From Akkermansia sp. (lineage in GTDB: Bacteria > Verrucomicrobiota > Verrucomicrobiia > Verrucomicrobiales > Akkermansiaceae), in the NCBI GenBank assembly GCA_030535875.1, contig JAUNRC010000012.1:1-45268 (forward strand): a DNA stretch of 45,268 nt, written 5' to 3'. The position numbers and the translations under genes were made by a program. Numbering within the stretch: position 1 is the stretch's first letter; each line of letters opens with the position of its first letter. Of the stretch, positions 39,196-45,268 are shown one piece after another. Below the pieces are notes generated by a model, which was not told the DNA's origin, made no database searches, and saw only the letters and a program-made list of their open reading frames with translations.

Positions 39196-40056
39196 ATGGC
39201 AAAGCGGTGGTACAGCAACCCTTTTCGACTGATTTTTTTAAGCCTGACAGCAATCGGAGCTGCCGGACTTTGCTACCTTATTGCCAACTCCGGGAAAAGC
39301 GCTGCCGACAAAGCCGGCCCCCATCACAGCAACAACCGATTTGCGGCGGATGAACCGCTCCACACCATGCCCGAGCACCTTGAGCCGGGGCTCATCCTGC
39401 TCACACCGGACCGGATAGTCAACATCCCCGTGGCCGACGGCTTTCAATGGCCCGTCGGAGCCCCTAACCTCGCCATGATGTACGACGCTCAGCCCTTTGC
39501 CGCCATGAACGACAAGCGCGGAGGTCATCACGTCGGGCAGGACCTCAACGGCATAGGCGGTGAAAACACCGATTTGGACGAACCGGTCACAGCCGCCGCT
39601 CGCGGACTAGTCATTTACAGCGGCGAACCCTCGGAGAGCTGGGGCAACGTCGTCGTTATCGCTCACCGACTGCCCGACAGCAACGATGTCATTCAGACAC
39701 TCTATGCCCACCTGAACGAACGCAAGGTTCGGCCGGGACAAATCGTAGGGCGCGGACAGCGAATCGGCAGCATCGGCACCGCACACAATCACTACTTGGC
39801 TCACCTCCATTTCGAAGCCGCCAAATCCCTCTGCAACGAAGCCGGCATGCCCGGCTACCACCCCGGCGGAACCATGAACCGCATCAACCCCGAGGAACTC
39901 ATCGCAGCTCACCCTGCACCCTCAATCGCAGATCCCTATGAGCAAGCCCGCCGACTGCTCATCAGCGAGGCAGCCAATGCTGCCCCCACCACCACAACCA
40001 CCAAGCCCATGGAGGGCACCATTCAATTAAATCCTTCCCAATTCCTTAAGCAATGA
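39196..40056 (+). CDS. M23 (LytM-type) peptidase, membrane-anchored
   Basis: The 286-aa protein has an N-terminal hydrophobic segment (about 12-30) that is a signal anchor or signal peptide. An M23 metallopeptidase domain follows (about 105-225). Zinc ligands are visible as GGHHVGQDLN (the H-x3-D set) and AHLHFEA (the H-x-H set). GSIGTAHNHYLAHLHFEA and LYAHLNERKVRPGQIVGRGQRIG are typical domain signatures. It would act on peptidoglycan peptide crosslinks. The stop overlaps the next start (ATGA), so translation of the OmpA-like gene is probably coupled to it. Confidence 0.9.
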   Translation: MAKRWYSNPFRLIFLSLTAIGAAGLCYLIANSGKSAADKAGPHHSNNRFAADEPLHTMPEHLEPGLILLTPDRIVNIPVADGFQWPVGAPNLAMMYDAQPFAAMNDKRGGHHVGQDLNGIGGENTDLDEPVTAAARGLVIYSGEPSESWGNVVVIAHRLPDSNDVIQTLYAHLNERKVRPGQIVGRGQRIGSIGTAHNHYLAHLHFEAAKSLCNEAGMPGYHPGGTMNRINPEELIAAHPAPSIADPYEQARRLLISEAANAAPTTTTTKPMEGTIQLNPSQFLKQ

Positions 40057-41627
40057 AACGCAGCATCATCCTCTTCCTGGTCACCTTCCTCATCACAGCC
40101 GGTATCGGCGGTGGTCTTTATTATGCCATCTCACAGGGCCTTGTCCCCGGCGTAACCATTAAACCCCGCACGGAGACTACAGCCATTCCCCTTGAACTGC
40201 CCCCGGCCGGCACCGAAGCCCAACAACAGCCCGCTCCTGCTGAGCCCGCCACACCGGCTCCCACTCAGCCCACAGTCACCGAGCAACCCGCTCCAACCCC
40301 CGAGCCCACTCCCGAGCCCACCACACCGGCGGAACCCGAGCAACCCTCACTGACTGACCTCGTCGACCCCGCAGAGCCGACCGAAACCAATCAGCCCGAG
40401 ACCACGACCACCGAGCCCGCTGCCACAGCAAATGAGCCCGCTGCCGACGCTCAGGAAAACACCACCACCGAGCCCGCCACCCCGGCTCAGCCCGAAATCT
40501 CTGCCACCGAGCAGCAGGAAGAGCGCATCATCCTCAAACCTGCCGTCACCCCCCGCAACGAAGAACACAAAGCCGTACTCGTAGCCTGCGAGGCGCTCAA
40601 GCACGAAAATCCGCCCGCCGCCATGCAGCAGCTCACAGAGCGAGGCACCATGAGCTCCGAGGCCGCTGCCGCCCTACTGGAATGGGGGAAAAACAACAAA
40701 CCCGGAGCCATCGAAGAAGTCGGCAACAGCCGTCGTGAAGATGGCGCTCGCGTCACCCGCTTCCGCGTAAAAAGCGCCGAAGGAACTCAGGATATCCTCA
40801 TCGATGTCATCACCGACCGCAACGGCAATGTCACCATCGGAACCGCTATCCCCACCTCCTCCGACAAGACCGACATCACCGCAGCCAGCGACCACCTCAG
40901 CGTGGCTGAGGGATTCGTCGAGGCTGTGAAGCGCGGCGACATGATCAAGGCCCGCAGCCTCGTCACCGGTGAACAAGTGTCCGATGCCACCGTCGCCGGT
41001 CTCTGCATGGTCTTTGAAGAAGGCGCCTTCAGCCTGCGCGAAGAAGCCCCCATTCGCAACACCTTCCGGAACGACAGCTTTGCCGGCTACCTCGTCTACG
41101 TCGTGGCCCCCGGCGACCCCAAACCCGCCAACATCGGTCTGGAACTCGCCCGCACCGAACCCGGCTGGCGTGTACAGGCCGTCGCACTCGATGCCCTGCT
41201 GAGCAGCTATGAGAACAGCGCCAATGCCGAAGGCGGTCGCTACTTCCCCATCGTGAAGAACCCCAAGGGCGGCGACTCTCTGGCCCTCTTCTTCGGCTTC
41301 AATGAGTCCGACCTCACCCCGCGCTCCATCCGCCAGCTCCAGATTGTAGCCGAGCTCCTCAAGCAGAGCAAGGGCAAGCTCAACATCTCCGGCCACACCG
41401 ATGACGTAGGCTCCGAGAAGTACAACCAGCGCCTCTCCGAACTGCGCGCCGATGCCGTAAAGGCCGCCCTCGTCGGCTTTGGCGTAGCCGCTGACCAAAT
41501 CACCACCCACGGTCTGGGCAAGAGCCAGCCGCGCCGCCTCTACAAGGCCGATGACTCCGAACAAGTCGTAGACTACATCCGCGGTGAAAACCGACGCGCC
41601 GAAATTTACCTCGACTTCGAATCATGA
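40053..41627 (+). CDS. OmpA-family peptidoglycan-binding protein with Pro/Thr/Glu-rich linker
   Basis: The 524-aa protein has an N-terminal hydrophobic segment (about 5-28). A long low-complexity stretch rich in Pro, Thr, Ala and Glu (about 45-165, with repeated EPA, EPT and TTEPA) follows, then a middle domain of unknown type (about 170-395), and a C-terminal OmpA-like domain (about 405-524) shown by GFNESDLTPRS, ISGHTDDVGSEKYNQRLSELRADAVKAAL and GENRRAEIYLDF. The OmpA domain binds diaminopimelate in peptidoglycan, and the linker could span the periplasm. It overlaps both neighbours by ATGA, coupling it to an M23 peptidase and a helicase. Confidence 0.88.
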   Translation: MKRSIILFLVTFLITAGIGGGLYYAISQGLVPGVTIKPRTETTAIPLELPPAGTEAQQQPAPAEPATPAPTQPTVTEQPAPTPEPTPEPTTPAEPEQPSLTDLVDPAEPTETNQPETTTTEPAATANEPAADAQENTTTEPATPAQPEISATEQQEERIILKPAVTPRNEEHKAVLVACEALKHENPPAAMQQLTERGTMSSEAAAALLEWGKNNKPGAIEEVGNSRREDGARVTRFRVKSAEGTQDILIDVITDRNGNVTIGTAIPTSSDKTDITAASDHLSVAEGFVEAVKRGDMIKARSLVTGEQVSDATVAGLCMVFEEGAFSLREEAPIRNTFRNDSFAGYLVYVVAPGDPKPANIGLELARTEPGWRVQAVALDALLSSYENSANAEGGRYFPIVKNPKGGDSLALFFGFNESDLTPRSIRQLQIVAELLKQSKGKLNISGHTDDVGSEKYNQRLSELRADAVKAALVGFGVAADQITTHGLGKSQPRRLYKADDSEQVVDYIRGENRRAEIYLDFES

Positions 41628-43618
41628 ACTACGCGCTGCGCCCGGTAGCCAACGGGTGTGACTTTGCCGCAGAGCTCAATCCGGAGCAGTACGCCGCCGT
41701 CACCACGGAGGCCCGCCACGCCCTCGTCATTGCGGGCGCAGGCAGCGGCAAAACCCGCACCCTCACCTACCGCGTAGCCCGTTTACTGGAGAGCGGCGTA
41801 GCCCCCTGGCGCATCCTGCTGCTCACCTTCACCAACAAAGCCGCCCGAGAAATGCTCGAACGCGTCGCACGCCTCACCGGGCGCGGCAGCGAGCAGATAT
41901 GGGGCGGCACCTTTCACTCCGTCGCCAACCGACTGCTGCGCCGCCATGCAAGCCTGCTGGGCTACATGCCCGGCTTCACCATACTCGACAGCGACGACCA
42001 AAGGGCACTCTTCCGCGCCCTCATCAAGCAGATAACCGGCAAAAGCTCCTCCAAGGAACGATTCCCCAAGCCCGAAGTCCTCATCAGCCTACACAGCCTG
42101 GCCATCAACACCAACCGCAGTTGGCAGCAAACACTCAGCGATGACTACGGCCACCTCGAACGATTCGAAGAAAACATCGCAAAAATCTTCGAAGCCTATC
42201 GGCAGCGTAAAATGGAAAGCAACGCCATGGACTTTGACGACCTGCTCACCAACCTCGTACGCCTCCTGCGCGAGAACGACGACGTGCGCAACGACCTCCA
42301 AGACCGCTTCCTGCACGTCCTCGTCGATGAATATCAGGACACCAACACCCTGCAAGCCGAACTCATCGCCCTGCTCTCCGGCGGCGACCATACCTCCCTG
42401 ATGGTCGTAGGGGACGATGCCCAGAGCATCTACTCCTGGCGTGGAGCCAATGTCGACCACATCTTCAACTTCAACCTTACCTACCCCGACGCCGCCGTCT
42501 ACAAAATCGAGACCAACTACCGCAGCGTACCCGCCATCCTCGACATCTCCAACGCCGCCATCGCGCAGAACTCCCGCCAATTCGTCAAAACCCTCCGCCC
42601 GGCACGCTGCGACGGCAAGCTCAAACCCGCCATCGTTCCCGCACCTGACAACAGAACCGAAGCTCGCTTCGTCGCTCAGCGAATCGATGAACTCATGGCC
42701 GACGGCATACCCGGCAAAGACATCGCCGTCCTCTACCGCGCCCACTTCCACAGCATGGACGTGCAAATGGAACTGAGCCGCAACCACATCCCCTTCCGCA
42801 TCACCAGCGGCCTGCGATTTTTCGAACAGGCACACATCAAAGACATCGTCGCCTGGCTCAGACTACTCACCAACCCGCGCGATGAAATAGCCTTCCGCCG
42901 CATCGTCAGCACCTTCCCGCGCGTGGGCGATGCCACCGCCGCCAAACTCTGGCAAGGATGGCTTGCCGCCGCTGAAAAATGGTTCGCAGCCAACCCCGGC
43001 ACCACCACCATCACGGCACCTCACTCCGAGGTCATGAAGAAAGTCAGCGTACCCACCGCAGCCAAGCTCTACTGGGGCGGATTTCTCTCCTCCATGGACA
43101 GCCTCCACCCCGCTGACCGCGAGCTCACCCCCACCGAGCTCATCAAACTCGTGCAGAACTTCATGAGCGCCCACCTGAGGGCCACCTACGACAACTACGA
43201 AGAACGCCTCGAAGACATCAACCAGCTCACCCGCTCGCTGGCCGACATGCCTGACCTCGACACCTTTCTCAGTCAGGTCGCCCTCCTCAGCGAAGTCGAT
43301 AACGACACCGTCGCCGCCGATGACGACTGCGTAACCCTCTCCACCATCCATCAGGCCAAAGGACTGGAATGGAAAATCGTCTTCATCATCTTCCTCGGCG
43401 AAGGACTCTTCCCCCACTACAAAGTCATCTCCGGGGGCGACACCGATGACCTCGAAGAAGAAACCCGCCTCTTCTACGTCGCCATCACCCGCGCGGAAGA
43501 CCAGCTCTACCTCAGCTACCCCCGCTACAACGGCCACAGCTACGACAGCCAGTACTGCCCCCCATCACGATTCCTCACCACCCTGCCCGAAGAACTGTTC
43601 GAGCTCTGGAACATCTGA
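41624..43618 (+). CDS. UvrD/PcrA-type ATP-dependent DNA helicase
   Basis: The 664-aa superfamily 1A helicase has motif Ia/Walker A IAGAGSGKTRTL (about 37-48), LTFTNKAAREML, TFHSVANRLLRRH, motif II VDEYQDTN, motif III VGDDAQSIYSWRGA, motif IV NYRS, motif V TIHQAKGLEW and motif VI YVAITRAEDQLYLSYP. It unwinds DNA with 3'-5' polarity during repair or replication restart. At 664 aa it is a little shorter than UvrD and PcrA because the C-terminal tail is missing. It is translationally coupled by an ATGA overlap to the OmpA-like gene, an unusual partner. Confidence 0.93.
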   Translation: MNYALRPVANGCDFAAELNPEQYAAVTTEARHALVIAGAGSGKTRTLTYRVARLLESGVAPWRILLLTFTNKAAREMLERVARLTGRGSEQIWGGTFHSVANRLLRRHASLLGYMPGFTILDSDDQRALFRALIKQITGKSSSKERFPKPEVLISLHSLAINTNRSWQQTLSDDYGHLERFEENIAKIFEAYRQRKMESNAMDFDDLLTNLVRLLRENDDVRNDLQDRFLHVLVDEYQDTNTLQAELIALLSGGDHTSLMVVGDDAQSIYSWRGANVDHIFNFNLTYPDAAVYKIETNYRSVPAILDISNAAIAQNSRQFVKTLRPARCDGKLKPAIVPAPDNRTEARFVAQRIDELMADGIPGKDIAVLYRAHFHSMDVQMELSRNHIPFRITSGLRFFEQAHIKDIVAWLRLLTNPRDEIAFRRIVSTFPRVGDATAAKLWQGWLAAAEKWFAANPGTTTITAPHSEVMKKVSVPTAAKLYWGGFLSSMDSLHPADRELTPTELIKLVQNFMSAHLRATYDNYEERLEDINQLTRSLADMPDLDTFLSQVALLSEVDNDTVAADDDCVTLSTIHQAKGLEWKIVFIIFLGEGLFPHYKVISGGDTDDLEEETRLFYVAITRAEDQLYLSYPRYNGHSYDSQYCPPSRFLTTLPEELFELWNI

Positions 43619-43631
43619 TTGAGCCCGCGGA

Positions 43632-44039
43632 TTACCCCCGCAAATAAGCAGCCAGCGGCTCCAGCACCTCCACATCCGCAGGCAGCCAAGTCACATCACC
43701 CAGCTCCTCGGCACTCAGCCAACGGGCCGCAATATGCTCATGCAGACACAGCTCCCCGCTCTTCACACGACATATAAAACATTGCATCCGTAATCGGAAC
43801 GTCGGGTAATCCCACTCCACCACATGCAGCAGCTCCAACGGCTCCACCACAAGCGACAGCTCCTCCGCAATCTCGCGCACAACAGCCGCCGCAGCCTCCT
43901 CCCCCGGTTCAATCTTACCACCCGGGAACTCCCAACCACCATCGTGCTTATGCAGCGGACATCGCGTCGCCAGCACCCGACCATGCTCATCCGTCACCAA
44001 GCCCGCAACTACCTCAACCGTCCTGTACATCTCAGTCAT
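43632..44039 (-). CDS. Nudix (MutT-like) hydrolase
   Basis: The 135-aa cytoplasmic protein has the Nudix box in GGWEFPGGKIEPGEEAAAAVVREIAEEL (about 35-61), with the G-x5-E-x7-R-E-x2-E-E pattern complete. Its size and the following LLHVVEWDYPTFRLRMQCFIC match MutT/NudG-type nucleotide pyrophosphohydrolases, which remove oxidised or modified nucleoside triphosphates. The substrate is not certain. It is convergent with the helicase gene, with a 13-nt gap. The promoter -10 lies 11 nt before the ATG. Confidence 0.9.
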   Translation of the reverse strand: MTEMYRTVEVVAGLVTDEHGRVLATRCPLHKHDGGWEFPGGKIEPGEEAAAAVVREIAEELSLVVEPLELLHVVEWDYPTFRLRMQCFICRVKSGELCLHEHIAARWLSAEELGDVTWLPADVEVLEPLAAYLRG

Positions 44040-44050
44040 ATTGCGCCGCT

Positions 44051-44079
44051 ATCATAACATATTCGAAATGAAATTTCAA
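44051..44079 (-). promoter_or_regulatory. Promoter of Nudix gene
   Basis: TTGAAA (44074-44079), 17-nt spacer, TATGAT (44051-44056), 11 nt before the ATG. Confidence 0.62.
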
Positions 44080-44083
44080 TTGA

Positions 44084-44133
44084 CAATTTATTGAGTCAGG
44101 CGGCGGTGGGTGTCCGCCGAATTCTCAAAATTG
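44084..44133. repeat. AT-rich hairpin with GC core, possible repeat remnant
   Basis: Outer arms 44084-44095 and 44124-44133 pair with a 2-nt bulge, around an inner 5-bp stem (44099-44103, 44114-44118). The left arm phrase ACAATTTATTGA recurs next to the palindrome array at about 45200, hinting at a shared repeat family. Confidence 0.35.
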
Positions 44134-44140
44134 TAAATTC

Positions 44141-44177
44141 AAAGAGCGCCGTTATCCCCATAGAATAACGGCGCTCT
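44141..44177 (-). terminator. Terminator of PEP-CTERM gene
   Basis: A perfect 13-bp stem (44143-44155, 44165-44177) with a 9-nt loop is followed on the minus strand by TTTGAATTT. Confidence 0.85.
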
Positions 44178-44205
44178 GTAAAACAACAATGAAAAATAAT
44201 ATTAT

Positions 44206-44913
44206 TTACTTACGACGACGACGAGCAGCCAGACTGGCCAGAGCCAGCAGAGAAAGCGTGGCAGTAGTGGGCTCGGGGACAAGCTTAGTCTGAGCCAACG
44301 CATCAAATGCTTTATTGGTATTCACGATGTTGTCGCCTTCCCAACCCGGAGCAAACTGAACAGCTTCGATATAGTTGCTGTTGATATATATGCTGGACAA
44401 CGAGGTGTTGGTGGAGCCCTTGAGGCTTCCATCAACGATGTGCTTTGTGGTGTTAGACCATACTTGAACACCTGAAGCATATGTTTGCACAAAGGTCAAT
44501 GTTATACATTTGTCACCATTAGCAGTAGTAAATAGGCCTCCATCTGCCAGCAAGGTTTCGAAAGAAACATTACTACGATTGTTTGTAGAATCTCCCCAAA
44601 TTGTCGACAAACCAGAGTCTGTTATGGTCAGACCGATGTCTCCGGCCATGTCCATCTTGATAATATTGGTGTTAGTGCTGACCTTTTGAGCCTGAGTCAG
44701 ATTCAGAGTGAAACAGATATTAGTTTGAATCTGGTTAACACCATTCTTGTCATTGAGGACAGTACCATCAATAGCCGTATTATCTGTAAAAAGTCCGGTT
44801 GTGGCATTGTATAAGAAGTCACCTTCGGTTACTGAGGAGGAAAGATCCCACACGGGTGTATCAGCCATGGCCTGACTAGCCAATATCGCAAGAGCTATAA
44901 GAGTCTTTTTCAT
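44206..44913 (-). CDS. PEP-CTERM sorting-domain protein
   Basis: The 235-aa exported protein has a signal peptide (MKKTLIALAILASQAMA), a beta-rich body without recognised domain (about 20-205), and a C-terminal sorting signal VPEPTTATLSLLALASLAARRRRK, with PEP motif, transmembrane helix and basic cluster. PEP-CTERM proteins are processed by an exosortase and linked to surface or extracellular material. The body is Thr/Asn/Ser-rich, and the gene is visibly more A+T-rich than the rest of the window, which suggests separate history. Its promoter lies in an inverted repeat and its leader can fold. The start region matches 12 nt of the core of the two RNA-like elements. Confidence 0.88.
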   Translation of the reverse strand: MKKTLIALAILASQAMADTPVWDLSSSVTEGDFLYNATTGLFTDNTAIDGTVLNDKNGVNQIQTNICFTLNLTQAQKVSTNTNIIKMDMAGDIGLTITDSGLSTIWGDSTNNRSNVSFETLLADGGLFTTANGDKCITLTFVQTYASGVQVWSNTTKHIVDGSLKGSTNTSLSSIYINSNYIEAVQFAPGWEGDNIVNTNKAFDALAQTKLVPEPTTATLSLLALASLAARRRRK

Positions 44914-44943
44914 GATTATATATGTCTATATGTTAATAGTTTA

Positions 44944-45010
44944 AGCAGCTCGTACAGGGATACCCGTTCCCACGCGCGCCGGGAGGCTGAGAGACCTGCC
45001 CCAAGCTGCT
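44944..45010 (-). promoter_or_regulatory. Structured 5' leader of PEP-CTERM mRNA
   Basis: A GC-rich island in AT-rich surroundings, closed by AGCAGCT / AGCTGCT arms (45004-45010 with 44944-44950) plus a G-U and a G-C pair that fit only the minus-strand RNA. It starts at the predicted transcription start (about 45010). Inner GGG and CCC runs could pair further. It matches no riboswitch class known to me. Confidence 0.5.
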
Positions 45011-45016
45011 GAGCGC

Positions 45017-45045
45017 ATTATATCTCTTTATGAATGAGATGACAA
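45017..45045 (-). promoter_or_regulatory. Promoter of PEP-CTERM gene, overlapping inverted repeat
   Basis: TTGTCA (45040-45045), 17-nt spacer, consensus TATAAT (45017-45022). The whole spacer, the TCA of the -35 and the TATA of the -10 lie within the left 24-bp inverted-repeat arm. Confidence 0.75.
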
Positions 45046-45186
45046 GCAAAAATGTTGTAATTCATTCAAAAAAATTGCCTTACGAGAAAGCATAGTTCTC
45101 AAATAAATGGATTTTTTCATGATTTTATAGCTTTAAGTCATTGATTTTTAATTGTTCATATTTCATCTCATTCATAAAGAGATATA
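45019..45186. repeat. Perfect 24-bp inverted repeat around a 120-bp AT-rich segment
   Basis: Arms 45019-45042 and 45163-45186 are exact reverse complements. The interior is very A+T-rich without a gene. Each arm carries a promoter spacer and partial -35/-10 elements, pointing outward. The layout suggests an invertible promoter. The other reading is a duplicated divergent promoter or operator. No target-site duplication is evident at its edges. Confidence 0.8.
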
Positions 45187-45213
45187 CGATGTGAGATTTA
45201 CAATTTATTGACC

Positions 45214-45268
45214 GTGAAGAACCGTGCGGAGCACGGTTGTGAAGACTGCGCTGCGCGCAGTGTGAAGA
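45214..45268. repeat. Array of GTGAAGA heptamers separated by palindromes
   Basis: Three GTGAAGA copies (45214-45220, 45239-45245, 45262-45268) are spaced 25 and 23 nt apart. Between them sit ACCGTG-CGGAG-CACGGT (6-bp arms, loop CGGAG) and ACTGCGC-like arms around TGC. The array runs off the window end. Units are too short and too palindromic for CRISPR. Confidence 0.65.

Noticed and set aside
44944..45010. TPP riboswitch on the plus strand because of CTGAGA
   Set aside because: The remaining conserved TPP elements are missing, the closing stem fits the minus-strand RNA better, and there is no thiamine gene.
45019..45186. MITE or insertion sequence ends
   Set aside because: The arms are perfect, but no target-site duplication is seen at the flanks and the arms contain functional promoter parts. 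I cannot exclude it completely.
45214..45268. CRISPR array
   Set aside because: The repeat is only 7 nt, the spacers are 16-18 nt palindromes, and no cas gene is visible.

Overview
This window looks like chromosomal DNA of a Gram-negative, Akkermansia-like gut Verrucomicrobiota. The assignment is by inference, with no marker gene comparison. The signs are a PEP-CTERM sorted protein, a very large autotransporter, a mucin-type GH2 beta-galactosidase with discoidin domains, kelch sialic-acid-mutarotase-like proteins next to an MFS carrier, several secreted thioredoxins, and high G+C coding sequence with few Shine-Dalgarno sites. I see no rRNA, tRNA, CRISPR array, transposase or prophage.

Layout. 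(1) 122-3666, minus: two kelch proteins and an MFS transporter, probably sialic acid or related sugar acid uptake. (2) 3814-7939, plus: two paralogous proteins of unknown function, then metK and RNase Z. A non-coding element ending in a terminator follows. (3) 8180-11128: three exported thioredoxin-fold proteins in tandem. (4) 11232-12940: a RelE/ParE-fold protein, an ABC-2 type permease and a Sel1 protein. (5) 13069-15147: polyphosphate kinase. (6) 15151-19704, minus: autotransporter. (7) 19777-22589, minus: LpxR-like outer-membrane protein, then ResB-like and CcsA-like cytochrome c maturation proteins. (8) 22770-28981, plus: beta-galactosidase, DigH-like glycosidase and a TM2 protein. (9) 29100-31008, minus: yceD, rpmF and plsX. 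(10) 31231-33273, plus: an orphan ActB-like iron-sulfur protein. (11) 33302-34759, minus: NAD(P)HX repair enzyme. (12) 34849-36861, plus: secreted SGNH hydrolase. (13) 36917-38939: prfB with a programmed frameshift, then trmD and a second copy of the non-coding element. (14) 39196-43618: M23 peptidase, OmpA-like protein and UvrD-type helicase, linked by ATGA overlaps. (15) 43632-44913, minus: Nudix hydrolase and a PEP-CTERM protein. (16) The right end holds an inverted-repeat promoter region and an array of short palindromes.

Three non-coding signals stand out. First, most genes with a recognisable promoter have the -10 box only 6-11 nt before the start codon, so mRNAs are mostly leaderless. 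The exceptions, ppk with a strong Shine-Dalgarno and the PEP-CTERM gene with a structured leader of about 97 nt, are therefore notable. Second, a perfect 24-bp inverted repeat (45019-45042 / 45163-45186) overlaps the PEP-CTERM promoter so that inversion of the segment would swap the -35 box. This is a candidate phase-variable promoter. Third, two intergenic RNA-like elements (about 7983-8104 and 38989-39108) share a 17-nt core and each ends in a terminator. The core is complementary to start regions encoding M-K-K-T, including 12 nt of the PEP-CTERM start in this window.
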